Shown here: piece after piece, positions 45,227-57,056 of the stretch | Numbering within the stretch: position 1 is the stretch's first letter | How the letters are laid out: each line of letters begins with the position of its first letter | Assembly (NCBI GenBank): GCA_032207245.1 | Contig: CM063501.1 | Location: 77,114,186-77,178,185, forward strand | DNA from: Pardosa pseudoannulata | Taxonomy: Eukaryota; Arthropoda; Arachnida; Araneae; Lycosidae | DNA length: 64,000 nt | Direction of reading: 5' to 3' | Position numbers and translations under genes: made by a program | The notes under the pieces: generated by a model | What the model was told of the DNA's origin: nothing | Seen by the model: only the letters and a program-made list of their open reading frames with translations | Databases searched by the model: none

Positions 45227-45884
45227 TATAGGGCACGAGCACTCAGCTGATCGCTGAGATCGCCGAGCCCTAACAACCATTCTGGTAGGCACGCTATCTC
45301 GTTGCTATGGACGTTTACATGTAAACAGTCTTATTTTAATGTCTTGGTATTTTTTTCAGTTACAAATTTTGAGAATTATTTTTTTGTAATTATAATCATC
45401 ACATATTGAAAAGAAACTGAATAGGAGGAATTCATCGAAAGATTATTTATAACTGTAAACCGAAGGGTTTTCCGACCGGAACGTTAACATGTTTCTTTGC
45501 TTATTGATAGTAAATAAAATAAAAAGATTGTGCTTTTTTTATGTCGCCATAGCAAATTGCTGGTAATTTGTCAATATCCGTTTCCCAGTCTTTTATAATA
45601 TATGGATCTATATTACTTATTACAGATATTTTATCCAAATACCACTTCTGCGGCAGTTGATCTATATTCTTCAAGTAATCATTCATTTTCAGTTATAAAC
45701 ACTAAATAAATCTTCAGCACACAAGTGAACAACGTGCGAACCACAACGTACCACCAATGTGCGAAGTTCAAGCTGTGAACAACGTGTTTTTCAATCAGCG
45801 CAGTTAGCTTGACCCCCAGCATTGTTGCTATGGTGGTTGCCAAGTGACGTAGGTACCCATGACGTCAGGAGCCCGTGCCCTATA
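45227..45884. mobile_element. Unclassified TIR element, 658 bp
   Basis: The ends are TATAGGGCACGAGC and, read inward from the right, TATAGGGCACGGGC: a 14-bp inverted repeat with one mismatch. The terminal 90-150 bases at both sides are GC-richer than the interior. No target duplication beyond TA could be assigned. It carries a coding remnant on the minus strand. Superfamily is not determined. Confidence 0.6.
45501..45686 (-). pseudogene. Coding remnant in the TIR element
   Basis: A 61-codon frame starts MNDYLKNIDQLPQKWYLDKI. It continues with NIDPYIIKDWETDIDKLPAI and a CYGDI motif, then degenerates. The pattern (K-I-x(5)-DPY ... LPAICY-DI) resembles, from memory, the N-terminus of arthropod and cnidarian multi-copy proteins that carry SWIM and YqaJ-like exonuclease domains. 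The catalytic part is absent, and this likeness is unverified. If right, the element is a deleted copy of a transposon carrying such a gene. Confidence 0.35.
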
Positions 45885-47757
45885 ATATAACACAGCTTTA
45901 TACAAATCGACTTTAACTGTATTTTAAAGTAGTGAGGACTGACAATTCTGCTTGAGATGCTGCTCCCAAATATTCCTTGACCACTTGAAAAGAATACATC
46001 CCCCAGATACAACACAATATATATTAAAATTAGTAAAAATAGTTGGTATGTTCCTCATTTCCCCATCCTTTTGGATTTATAAGTGGGTGTATGCACCTGG
46101 AAGGACTTAGTAGTTCAACCAGAATTCTTGTATGAAGGAGGGCTAATGTCCAAACTGTACTTTAAGGTGAATAAATGAAAGGATCACGTGATTTAAAGAT
46201 TTTCTACCCAAAGCTAGAAAAAGAAAAGCTAGCATGCAACTATACGAGTAATCTTAACTTGGTACAAAAAATAAAATAAAACAAAATAAAATAAACACCT
46301 AGAAAAATAATTAAATATTTAAAAATTAGATTAAGTTATTAAAATTTTAAACATTATTTATTTCATATTCTATTAATTTTATAATTCATCGTAAAGTACC
46401 TATCCACAATGCTATTTATTCCTAATGGATTTCCTATTAAATTCTATTTCATATTTCATAATTGAAATAAAGTACCTAGTTATTTTTACATTTTAGTAAT
46501 TTAATAGTTAATAGTTAAGTAGTTTAATAGCTATTTTAGTTTTTAATATACTTGTGTCTGTTTAAAGTATACTAGACGCCACCAGTTAAAAAGAAAACTT
46601 GTACAATTATTAGCGTTAATTTTTTCAAGAGCTCCCTTAGTAACTACATGTAAATTACAGCAGCAATATTTTTCTGCTTAAGAATCTCGGTGATATTCGA
46701 TATGTTGATCAACGATAACTAAAATTTTAATTACAGAAAAAGGAGAAAGTTTTTGTCTTGCAGAAAATTTTGTATATTTAAAATTTTAAGAAGACATCGA
46801 TTACGTATACAAATATTTAAAATATTTATTTCGTGTATGGTGGTGCCATCTGTCAATAATAAAGTGTAACAGAAACTTTAGTATTAATTTGAATACTATT
46901 TAAACTAGGAAATAAAGAATTTAAAATAGTTTATTCCCTCAAATAAACATCTTTAATATCTAACAATTAAATTAATAATTTCAAAAAATATTTTATAATC
47001 AATTAAAAATTATGATTAATAAATCATGGATATTAATCAACTTTTATTTATCATAAAAGGGAATTATGGAATTTTATATGTTGATAAAATTATTTAAAAA
47101 TATAAAATTGAAAAAAAAATTCCTTAATGTAAATATTGATTTTTAAAAAAATAAATAAATGAATCAATATCAAATTATATAACAAAAAATTATATTTTGT
47201 ATTAAAAAATTACGTATTATTGGAATAAAAATAGGGAGAAATCAAATTTTGTGTGGCAAAAAATTTATTATAAAATATATGATTAAAAACTATTTCTCAA
47301 AAGTAAATTTTGACTTTTTCCAATACAAAATTATTTTTTTAAATTATGTAACAAAAATTGTATTTTTATTTAAAAAAATATTTATTATTGCACTAAAAAT
47401 AGGAAGAAACCAATTTTTTATGGAAAGAAATTCATTACAAAATATACGATTAAAAAATATTTTTTAAAAGTAAATTTTGAGTTTTCTTTTCATAAAAAAA
47501 TGAATTTATTTCAAATTATGAAAAAGTCCTATATGTTTGATAAAAATTTTACTTATTAATAATCATATAATTATTTAATTTCATTTAAATAATTTTTTTC
47601 TATACATTCATATTTTAAAGCTCAAAAATCATTTACACTTCCTTGTATTATTTAAAGAAAATATTATAAATATGAAAATTTAGGTCTTCAGATTTCAACC
47701 GAAATGCCGATTTTGACCAGGCCTGAATTCATTTTGACGTGCCTCTATGTTATGACT
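45885..47757. other. Very AT-rich spacer
   Basis: About 1.9 kb, extremely AT-rich between 46270 and 47680. A diverged repetition of a 140-150-bp segment (ATTTATTATAAAATATATGATTAAA-like) occurs at 47250-47480. No gene is seen. Confidence 0.45.
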
Positions 47758-47778
47758 GTACGTACGTACGTACGTACA
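47758..47778. repeat. (GTAC)n microsatellite
   Basis: Five tandem copies of the self-complementary tetranucleotide GTAC/TACG, which can fold on itself. Confidence 0.9.
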
Positions 47779-47784
47779 AGGAAA

Positions 47785-47922
47785 CATTAACTTTGGAACT
47801 TTAAATATCCATTTTGACCCTCCCTGAAAATATTTTAACTAGCTTTGATGTGAGTGACGTTTGTATAACTCAAAAGCGATTAGCTATAGAATACTTAAAT
47901 TTTATATTTAGGAGTAGTGTAA
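47785..47922. repeat. Relative of the 164-bp array
   Basis: The segment around TGTATAACTCAAAAGCGATTA and GGAGTAGTGTAAC matches the monomer of the array at 50340-51240. The stretch before it (GGAACTTTAAATATCCATTT) recurs near 59700, so related fragments are dispersed. Confidence 0.6.
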
Positions 47923-48261
<339 letters not shown>

Positions 48262-48308
48262 TTTAGATTTGATTAGGATTAAGTTTAGATTTATTTTCTT
48301 TTGGTTAC

Positions 48309-48730
48309 TGTAACAATGACTTACACTACTGGACTACGTCAGCGGGGGAGACTGGCCGAAGGATGACAGTGATATCATGACCCTCCTTTGACCCCATTGG
48401 ACAAGAGGGGTTGCTGACGCGGGTCAGTCGTCTTTGGTCATCGGACTTGTTCAGTAGATTTGAGGGCCCCTTCAGAGAGACAGCAGGCCAAGACGGAGTG
48501 AACAGCATAGCATCATTGGAGGCAGGGAATTGCTCCGCCATTTTCTTCATCATATTGAGACGCCATATTGACCACTTGAGAATTGTTTTATTTACTTCAC
48601 CATTTTCCTTATGATGACGTCACATGATAATTGTTCTTCATCAAAAATAGTTTTGTAAATAAAGACTCAGGAAAAGTGTAAGTCTTCGCTCGTTTGCATC
48701 TGGTGTCTTGTTCTTTGTGTTATCTCAACA
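48309..48730 (+). mobile_element. LTR (family 2), plus orientation
   Basis: It starts TGTAACAATGACTTACAC and ends TTATCTCAACA. The next bases GGCCTGGTATAAG are shared with the LTR at 56613-57056, so they are the start of the internal region (probable primer-binding site). AATAAA near 48657 is a candidate poly(A) signal. It contains one TGACGTCA octamer (48614-48621). The 422-bp length suits an LTR retrotransposon. Confidence 0.8.
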
Positions 48731-48754
48731 GGCCTGGTATAAGATATTGGTACT

Positions 48755-49135
48755 ATTCTTAATGAAGAACAATTCTCATGTGGCGTAATGTGGGATATCT
48801 GGTAAGGAATCTGATAAGGAAAATGGTGAAGCAAATAAAACAATTCTCAAGTGGTCAATAGGGCTTCTCAATATGACGAGGAAAAGGATGGAGCAACTCC
48901 CTGCCTCCGATGATACTATGCTGTTCACTCCGTCTTGGCCTGCTCTCTCTCGAAAGGGGCCTTCAAAATTTACCGAACAATTCCGATGACCACTGATGCC
49001 AGGGCCAAAGACGAATGACTCACGTTAGCAACCTCTCTTGTCCAATGGGGGTTGAAGGAGGCTCATTGACATCACTTTCGTCCTTTGGTCAGTCTCCCAA
49101 GATGGCGTTCTCCAGTAGTATAACACATTGTTACA
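48755..49135 (-). mobile_element. LTR (family 2), inverted and truncated
   Basis: This is the reverse complement of 48309-48655 with scattered changes. It ends at 49135 with the complement of TGTAACAATGTGTTATAC. It lacks the last 80 or so bases of the LTR. It lies head to head with the plus-strand LTR, separated by only about 100 bp, so the pair forms a long fold-back. Confidence 0.85.
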
Positions 49136-49510
49136 GTTGCTTCGTGGCAGATTAAGCTATGTATTATACCTTTGCACCCAGATCACGAGAAGGGCATGAG
49201 AAATAGAGTTTCAGTTCTGCTGCCACCGATCGGTCATGGGTTGTATTGAAATCAGCCCCTATTTGAGGGCTAATTTCAAACCCAGGAGGGGGCATGCAAA
49301 GGTTTTGGACCCACTGCCAGTGTTTGCAGATGTGCACTCTCCCGATGTGAGGGAGTCGACCCTTTGACCCCTCCACCTTGCGTTCTTCTGGAATATTAGC
49401 CACCCAGCTACTGGGCTCATAAAGCCTTCGGATTTGTCATTTTCCGACGATGGTTGTGAAAGAGATACTGGTAGTACAGTAGCTAGAAATTGTTTTCTGG
49501 GAAGGACCAT
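49136..49510 (-). mobile_element. Internal fragment next to the inverted LTR
   Basis: GC-rich sequence directly continuing from the LTR start on the minus strand, where the 3' internal region of the element should be. Overlapping minus-strand frames of 83 and 79 codons occur but no retroviral domain was recognised. The right limit is set by the fall in GC content and is approximate. Confidence 0.45.
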
Positions 49511-49753
49511 AGAGAAAAGACATTGTTATTTGTAACTGATTTTTCAGTAAAAAAATTAAGGTATTAAGGCAGGGATGAGGTATGACAACTATCCATTTTT
49601 GACTCTAATTAAAAAAAAATTTGATGACATTGTCATCTTAATAAAAAAGGGCAAAATGTAGAAGAGTATAGAGGAAACGTTAAATTTCCGGGCAGCGGCT
49701 CGACAAAACTTTTTACAGTCGAAGAGGTTTTTTTAAGAACATGTTCTTATACA
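49511..49753. other. Spacer
   Basis: No feature was recognised. Confidence 0.35.
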
Positions 49754-49863
49754 GCTAGCCAGATAGCACATACACTCATGTGGGGCATTTTCTTCTGACG
49801 AAACGATCTTCTAGAATTTCGGGATGGGACCGATCCCCCCAATCCCTCCATTGCCTACGGCCT
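49754..49863. mobile_element. hAT MITE (family 2), right-end fragment
   Basis: The last 110 bases match the right end of the element at 51981-52603: a CAGCTAGCCAGAT start, then TTTCGGGATGGGACCGATCC and the terminus CCATTGCCTACGGCC. The left part is missing. Confidence 0.75.
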
Positions 49864-50339
49864 CAGATACTGGTGCAAGTGGTTTCGACAAAACACCAAG
49901 AAAAGAGGAGGATTCCTGAAGTGGACGATTCCTTTTTTAGGGGATCATATTATGAAGAATGGAGAGCTGAGAACGAGGCAGAGAGATGAGAGGACATCAC
50001 TGTGAACCTTTGACTGAGTAACATCTGTCACTTTCAAGGGGTTTTCTTCTTTTTCAGAGCAAAGAAAATGCAACCTAACGCTTTGATTATGCCATACATT
50101 TTGGAGGCCGCTCGTCCATGAATTATAGTTGCCGATAAGGCTCCGGGACCCATTAAATGATGTACACATATATTTTTCATTTTAATAGCAATGTGTAGTG
50201 AATAACTTGTGCTGTCCCATTAACTTTGGAAGCTCAGTGATTTATCCATCCCTTATAAAACATAGAAAGAACCTCATCGTACCTGTCCCAGTTAAGTAGG
50301 CGGGTAGGTCACAGGCGTTTGTCATATCGCATCACCGTG
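49864..50339. other. Spacer of mixed composition
   Basis: Frames of 69 (plus) and 74 (minus) codons overlap here without domain or splice support. It may contain unrecognised retroelement debris, because GC content is above the local average. Confidence 0.35.
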
Positions 50340-51240
50340 TTATTTACAGTAACATTCAGTTGAGTTTTACCCTTTCTGACTGCAATCAAGATTATACACA
50401 GGGCCAGCTCTATCTTTTTAGTTTCTATGCGACGTCTGTAAATACGCATCTAATTCGTATAACTGGAAAGCGATTACCTGTAGAATGTTGAAATTTTATA
50501 TTCAGAACTAGTGTAACATCTAGTTGAGAACGTCTCTTTGTGAATGAAATCAAGACTCTATACAGGGCCAACTCTATCTTTTTGTTTTCTATTCGACGTC
50601 TGTAAATACGCATCTAATTCGTATAACTCGAAAGCAATTACGTGTAAAATGTTGAAATTCCATATTTATAACTGGTGTTACATTTAGTTGAACATTTCAC
50701 TTTGTGAATGAAATCAAGACTCTATACCGGACGGGCTCTATCTTTTTAGTTTCTATGAAGTCTTTATATACGTATGTAACTCGTATAACTCGAAAGAGAT
50801 TACCTGTAGAATGTTGAAATTGTATAAGTAGTGTAACATCTAGTTGAACACTTCTCTTTGTGAATGAAATCAAGACTCTATACAAGGCCAACTCTATCTT
50901 TTTGGTTTCGATACGACGTCTGTAAATACGCATCTAATTCGTATAACTCGAAAGCAATTACATGTAAAATGTTGAAATTCCATATTTATAACTGGTGCAA
51001 CATCTAGTTGAACATTTCACTTTGTGAATGAAATCAAGACTCTATACCGGACGGGCTCTATCTTTTTAGTTTCGATGTGAAGTCTATATATACGTATGTA
51101 ACTCGTATAACTCGAAAGCGATTACCAGTAGAATGTTGAAATTGTATATTTATAAGTAGTGTAACATCTAGTTGAACACTTCTCTTTGTGAAGGAAATCT
51201 AGTCTCTATACAGGGCCTGCTCTATCTTTTTTGCTGTTGT
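50340..51240. repeat. Tandem array, 164-bp unit
   Basis: The anchor GAATGAAATCAAGACTCTAT lies at 50542, 50706, 50862 and 51026, with variants at 50379 and 51190. This gives about 5.5 units with periods of 163, 164, 156, 164 and 164 bp. Units alternate between two types (ATACGCATCTAATTCGT and ATACGTATGTAACTCGT), a dimeric pattern. Minus-strand frames of 62 and 78 codons repeat the unit and are not proteins. Single diverged relatives lie at 47785-47922 and 51540-51640. Confidence 0.9.
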
Positions 51241-51980
51241 AAGCAACCCTAAAAAGATGTCGCTCCAAGATTAAAACATTTCTTTTTCATACAAACTAAG
51301 TTACACTTACTATACAATACAATATTAGTTTATAAGCTAATCATATTTTTTTCTGGATTAAAGTAATCGTAAGGCATTTTTGTATGTTATGTTAATTCAT
51401 TTTTTAATTTATTTAGCACTGAATTTCACATGGTTTTTTCCCCTCCTAAATTTTGCCACTGTAAGCAGTCACCTACCTTGCCTATCTCCTGGATCGATCT
51501 TGCTTTATATAAAGAAATATTCAAATATATCGGATATTAACGCTACCGGGTATAACCCAAAAAGGATTAGTTATAAAATAATGAAATTTTGCATTTTGGA
51601 CTGTTGTAACATGTAGTTGAACAACCTCATTGTTACTTGCCATCCGCACTTTATGTATATAAATAACACCTCTACAACCTTTCAAAGGAAAGAACATTCC
51701 CAGGAGAAATCTCAGAGTACCAAGAATGGGATGAAAGCGTTTTCCATAATTCTCATTGTGAAAGGAAAAGGGGAGACGACTCCTGAGAATCCAGAATGCA
51801 GACAAATGATTTAGCTTCAATGCCTGCATACTTCAGATGGGCACAAAGAGCTGGTCTAACGCCTAGGTCTATGCCTAGATAAATCGTACTAGGAGTATAC
51901 ACTCCTGACGTAATTCATTCAACTGCTCAAAGGCACTTCCTCGCAATGGTGAGGGAGTTTCAAGGACTGTAGGAGGTAAC
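51241..51980. other. Spacer with a diverged array monomer
   Basis: Around 51540-51640, GGTATAACCCAAAAAGGATTA and CATGTAGTTGAACAACCTC resemble the 164-bp unit. The overlapping 78- to 102-codon frames are judged non-coding. Confidence 0.45.
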
Positions 51981-52603
51981 CAGGGCCGTTGTCAGAAATT
52001 ATATTCGGAGGGGGACATTGTTGTTTGTGAATGATACTTCAATAAAACTACAGGTTTTCTTATATATGTGTACTCTTAATGAGTATCATAATATAATGTG
52101 ATTTTAAAATATAAAAATAACAAAAAAATGATATAATGGACAAATTTATAGCCTTGAATGAATAATGTAGTAACATAACAATGAATTTATTAGCAAATAT
52201 ATAAACTATACATGGTATTAAATTCTAATTTTTAAAACAAAAGTATAACTAAAGAAAAATAATGATTTTGAAATAAAATGAAAATGTTCAAATTTTTACC
52301 TGTATATTATAAAATATGGTCTTTTTGAAGTTTTCGCCAAAAAATGTTCACATTTTTTTTTCCGATTGTGCAACAATATTGTGATGAATTGCCAAAAGTG
52401 CTAAATAATCAGTTCTTACATGTGTAATCTAATATGCACTTACTCCTTAACTCACCGTCACTGTTCTACGCACAATGTTCTCTATGAACAGCTAGGCAGA
52501 TGACAGACCCACAGACATGATCCATCTTCTTTCCACGAAAAGGTTTTTAAGAATTTCGGAGGGGGACCGGTCCCCTAAATCCCCCCCCTTGCCTACGGCC
52601 TTG
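51981..52603. mobile_element. hAT-like MITE with 8-bp target duplication (family 2)
   Basis: The left terminus is CAGGGCCGTTGTCAG; the right terminus read inward is CAAGGCCGTAGGCAAGG. The flanks GAGGTAAC (51973-51980) and GAGGTACC (52604-52611) form an 8-bp duplication with one change. The 623-bp body has no coding capacity. Near the right end, GGGGGACCGGTCCCC is a 15-base near-palindrome. Other copies are at 31707-32340 and 49754-49863. Confidence 0.92.
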
Positions 52604-52611
52604 GAGGTACC

Positions 52612-53627
52612 AACCATGGATTAACCAAATACAGAGCAAAATTTTATTCACTGATCAAAAGGTTCATAATAATGGGCAGGGAGATGTGTTTTGACACCGA
52701 AGCCCATGGGTTTGATTCAATGAGATGGCATAGTTGTTCATTGCTAGTTGGGAAGGCCTTAAGCTTAAGTCCCAGTCTAATTTGCCTTGTTGTAAAAATT
52801 TGACAGCTGTGCTTTAGACCATACCTAATTTTTAAAAACGGGTCAGTTACTGGTATAAATAAAAAAATAATCTGCATTTTGGTAATAAAATTCTATTTCT
52901 TTGCCCCCTTTAGTTAGAACAACACCAGGGAATATTAGCTACTGCATTATAAAAAGTTTTTATAGCTCTGCAGTCATGATCTGCATTCCATCACATGAAA
53001 AAAGTATTTTAATATAAAATTTTTTTTAACCATCAACACTTGACTCGACATCTTCAGTGAGGATTTTTGAAAAGAGATCGTTAATTTTCGGAAAAAAAAA
53101 ATGTTATGACCGTATTCGAAATGCTCTGCTATTGTGTTAAGCCGAACTATTTTGAATAATTTGCGAATCAGATTTCATAGCTACATTTTTTATGCCTCTT
53201 TTCGAAACAATACTCATAAATGATAAGTTGAAAATGACTCGTAAAAATTTTTTAACACGTGTTCTTTTATTCCTTTTTCCCTTTCAGTTTCTGTTTTATT
53301 CTCCAATCTACATAATTTCGGAATACTGTAAATTGAATTAAGAGGAGCAGGAAATGAAGTTTCCGTAGAAGTGTAATTTGTTTATTGTCTGAGAGAAACT
53401 GCAACACAGTCCGCTTTGCTTCTAAAAAGTATAATTTTATGCATTTACGTCGATCTGGAGCAGAAATGGTGTAAGTTGAAAGAATAGATTTTACTGCAGA
53501 GAAGAATCCATTTATATTTTTGAAAAAAAAAAATTCTACTTGTGTTTGGAGAATGAGCGGATCTAGGAACAGGAAACCAGCGATAAAATCAAAATTTTTT
53601 TTGTGTATCATAGCTAAGGTGATCAGA
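52612..53627. other. Spacer with open frames of doubtful meaning
   Basis: Frames of 77 (52644-52877, minus) and 114 codons (53267-53611, minus) are present. The longer one is Phe/Leu/Lys-rich, without recognisable domain, signal or splice structure, and is not called. Confidence 0.4.
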
Positions 53628-53780
53628 AGACAAGGGGTACAAGTAATAAAATGTAAACAATGAAATATCTCAATTTTTTTCCTGTAGAAAAAAATCTAGA
53701 TTTTTGAAATTCCATTCTTTAATTCTAGATATCTTTGTTGTTTTGTTTACTTTTGACTACACTATTATATTAAATTTATA

Positions 53781-54230
53781 CTCAAGTGCCAAACCATCAA
53801 GAATGCTACAGGGTATCTAAATGTCATTGTAGACACCAGTTGCACCCTTACATGGCCTCTGTTTTTCCAGCTGGAAATGAAATGTTCCAACAGGACAACT
53901 CCCCGTGTCACAAGGCTAAAATTGTATTGGAGTAGTTCCAGGAACATGATGCTGAATTCCAGTTAATGTCCTGTCCACCTAACTCACCGTATCTCAATCC
54001 TATAGAATACATTTGGGATGTCATGGAACGGCAGCTCAGAGTTCAAAGACCACCAATTCGCAATATCTCGGATTTGCGTAACCGTTGCTTAAACATCTGG
54101 TACAATCTGTCTCCGGCCATCTACCAAGGACTTGTGGCATCCATGCCAAGGCGGGTTGAAGCTGTGTTGCTCGCCAAAGGTGGGCCAACTCGTTATTGAC
54201 AGGTGGTTATAATGTTTTGGCTCTTGAATG
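53781..54230 (+). mobile_element. Tc1-like element, internally deleted
   Basis: The left end CTCAAGTGCCAAACCAT and the right end read inward (TTCAAGAGCCAAAACAT) are imperfect inverted repeats. The right end carries the typical Tc1 string TTATAATGTTTTGGCT. TA flanks both sides (53779-53780 and 54231-54232). Removing the element and one TA restores an uninterrupted array unit when compared with 54635-54660, which proves the boundaries. Length is 450 bp; an intact Tc1 is about 1.6 kb. Confidence 0.92.
53880..54199 (+). pseudogene. Tc1 transposase C-terminal remnant
   Basis: Reads MFQQDNSPCHKAKIVLE, then an in-frame stop (TAG at 53933-53935), then FQEHDAEFQLMSCPPNSPYL. NPIEYIWDVMERQLR and KGGPTRY to the TGA at 54197-54199 follow. 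QQDNSPCH carries the second Asp and LNPIEYIWD the final Glu of the Tc1 DD34E triad. The DNA-binding region and first Asp are deleted, so no active enzyme can be made. Confidence 0.92.
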
Positions 54231-55850
54231 TATATATTACGGTCCAAATATACTTGGACTCTTTGGACTCCAAACCATTAATGAAATATGATTAGTTAAA
54301 TTCTTCAATAATAGATAGTATCAGTAAAGAATATTTTGTACTTGGATCGCTTTTCTACTAAACTGATTAATACATTTAGTTTACATTTCTGTACTTAACA
54401 CATCAGTTGCCTTGAGAATCATAAGTAACAGACATCTAGTTATTTCAGTAGTGCCTATCATGATAAAACCTTGAAATTTACCGAGTGGAAAATGAATTTA
54501 CTCCAGGTTCAGTAATGACATGTAAATAACGAAATATCTCAATTTTTTTTCTTGTAGAAAGAAATCTAGATCTTTAAAATTCTTAAAACTCATATCTCTG
54601 TTGTTTTGTTATACTTTTGACAATGATATTATATTAAATTTATGTATTGCTGTCCAAATATACTTGGACTCTCTGGACTCCAAACCATAAATGAAATATG
54701 ATTAGTTAAACTTTTCAATAATAGATAGCAACAGTAAAGCTTATTTTGTACTTGGATCTCCTTGTTATTAAATAGATTAATGCATTTAGAGTACATTTCC
54801 GCACTTAACATATTGGTTGCAATGGGAATCATAAGTAACCGACATCTAGTTGTTTCAGTAGTGTCTATCATGATAAAACAGTGAAATTAACCGAGTGGAA
54901 AATGAACTTACCCCAGGTTCTATAATCACAAATGGTGATATTTCCTGCTGCACTTGGAAGCTACTGAATATTGATACAGGAGATTCAAGTAATAAAACAG
55001 AGGACAAGGGATGCAAGTAATAAAATGTAAATAATGAAATATCTTAATATTTTTTCCTGTAGAAAAATCTAGATCTTTAAAATCTTAAAATTCCTATCTC
55101 TGTTGTTTTGTTATACTTTTGACAACACTATTAAATTTATATATTACTGTCCAAATATACTTGGACTCTTTGGACTCCATAAATGAAATATGATTAGTTA
55201 AACTTTTAAATAATAGATAGCAACAGCAAAGCTTATTTTGTACTTGGATCGCTTTGTAATTAAATAGATTAATGCATTTAGAATACATTTAACATATTAT
55301 TTGGCATGGGAATCATAATAAGTAACTGATAGCTAGTTATTTCAGTAGTGTTTATCATGATAAAACCGTGAAATTTACCGAGTGGAAAATGAACTTACCC
55401 CAGGTTCTATAATCACAAATGGTGATATTTCGTGCTGAACGTGGGAGCTACTGGATATTGATACTGGAGATTCAAGTAATAAAACAGAAGACAAGGGATG
55501 CAAGTAATAAAATGTAAATAATGAAATATCTCAATGTTTTTCCTGTAGAAAAAAAATCTACTTTTGAAATTCTATACTTTAATTCTAAATATCTCTGTTG
55601 TTTTGTTATATTTTTGACAACAATATTATATTAAACTCATATATACCAAGTATACTTGGATTCTTTGGACTCCAAATCATTAATGAAATATGATTAGTTA
55701 AACTTTTCAATAATAGATATCAACAGTAAAGCTCGTTTTGTTCTTGGATCACTTTGATACTCAATAGATTAATGCATTTAGTTTATATTTCTGTGCTTAA
55801 CATATTGGTTGCTTTGGGAATCGTTAGTAATCGACATCTATATTTTTCAG

Positions 55851-56612
55851 TAGACCAACCAATAAGGCAATTTGTCGCAACATCACGCACTACTATAATG
55901 CCCTTCCCATTCATTTTCATGTTTACAACAGCCAATAGACAAACGATAAACTGTCCTTCCGTTTGAAACTAAAGTCAGAATTATCATAATTTGAAAATTT
56001 GCCCAACTGCGTGAAATCGCCTTATAGTGGGAAGTAATTCTCCGTTTAAACAGAGATTAATTGTGGTTAACAATGTATGACAACTAGATCGGATGCTTCC
56101 AGATTACCAAATTAAGTCAATAGACATTAACCAAATCCTTTAACATGTAGTAACTTTCATGAATACTTCATACATTGCTATGATAAGAAGACATTTAAAA
56201 ATAATGTAGAATTTACTTACGTAATTGTAGGAACTAAACATTTTGTAAAGTAGAAACTTTTATTCTGTTAGTCTATTACAGTGGTTATTAATCTTCCAAA
56301 AATAACGACATCGTTTGATCTGAGTAACATTTTACAGGTTCTGAAAATAGTAATGGAAATAAAGAAAAAAGATCCAACTGTAATTAAAATTTGCTCAAAG
56401 CTGTTTTATTTATCTAAATTATTAAATAATACTGGTCTCACTAACTCTTACATCTCCTCGTCTAATGACTGGGTGTGCTTTGATTTATATACACAAACAA
56501 TCGAGTTCTACCTCTATACATCTTATCTTAAGGTGCATTTTGCATTCAAAGAATGAATCAGTATTTCTCTTTTGTTGCAACATATGTTGTAAATGATTTT
56601 TACATATATATC
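55851..56612. other. Spacer between array and LTR
   Basis: A 91-codon frame (56281-56556, plus) lacks recognisable features. No element boundary was recognised. Confidence 0.4.
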
Positions 56613-57056
56613 TGTAACATGTGTTACACTGTTGACCGAAGGACGAGGGCGATGTCAGTGACCCTCCCCCCCTTCGACCCCATTGGACAAGAGGGGTTGC
56701 TAACGAGGGTCAGGCATCTTTGGTCTTGGTAACAGCAGTCTTTAGATTTATTCTCAGCAGATTTGGTGGTCCCTTAGTCTACTTCAGCAGAGGCAGAAAA
56801 ATCGCAGTTCTTTTGTTGGTCATCTGAGAAAAGCGGCATCAGAGGGAGTTTCTTCCATAGGCTCCATATTGAGATGGGGTATATTTGATTCCATATTCTA
56901 ACAGCTCCATATTGAGATTGGATATATTTGATTCCATATTCCAACAGCTCCATATTGAGATTGAATATTTTTATGTGCGTCACCAGATTGTGAAAAAAAA
57001 AATAAAAGTGTAAGTCTTCGCTTATTTGTATCTGGTGTCTTTGTGTTATCTCAACA
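56613..57056 (+). mobile_element. LTR (family 2), plus orientation
   Basis: Starts TGTAACATGTGTTACAC and ends TTATCTCAACA, followed by TGGCCTGGTATAAG. The shared LTR/primer-site junction with 48730 confirms the right boundary. An internal 43-bp tandem repeat (GCTCCATATTGAGAT at 56861, 56904, 56947) distinguishes this copy. AATAAA near 57000 is a likely poly(A) signal. Internal genes are not seen downstream, so it is a fragment or near-solo LTR. Confidence 0.8.

Larger units (their letters stand above)
53628..55850. repeat. Tandem array, about 430-490-bp unit, four copies
   Basis: Units start near 53628, 54507, 55002 and 55486 with GACAAGGG(G/A)T(A/G)CAAGTAAT or its remnant. They contain CCAAATATACTTGGACTCT, TTTTGTACTTGGATC and GTCTATCATGATAAAAC segments. 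Unit 1 appears longer only because it holds a 450-bp Tc1 element; without it the spacing is about 430 bp. The last unit is cut off near 55850. Frames of 64-80 codons on the minus strand simply repeat with the unit. Confidence 0.92.

Noticed and set aside
50425..50933. Minus-strand frames of 62 and 78 codons as a repeated gene
   Set aside because: They repeat in step with the 164-bp satellite unit and carry stops and shifts between units.
53267..53611. 114-codon minus-strand frame
   Set aside because: No motif, no clear promoter or splice signal; low-complexity Phe/Lys/Leu content.
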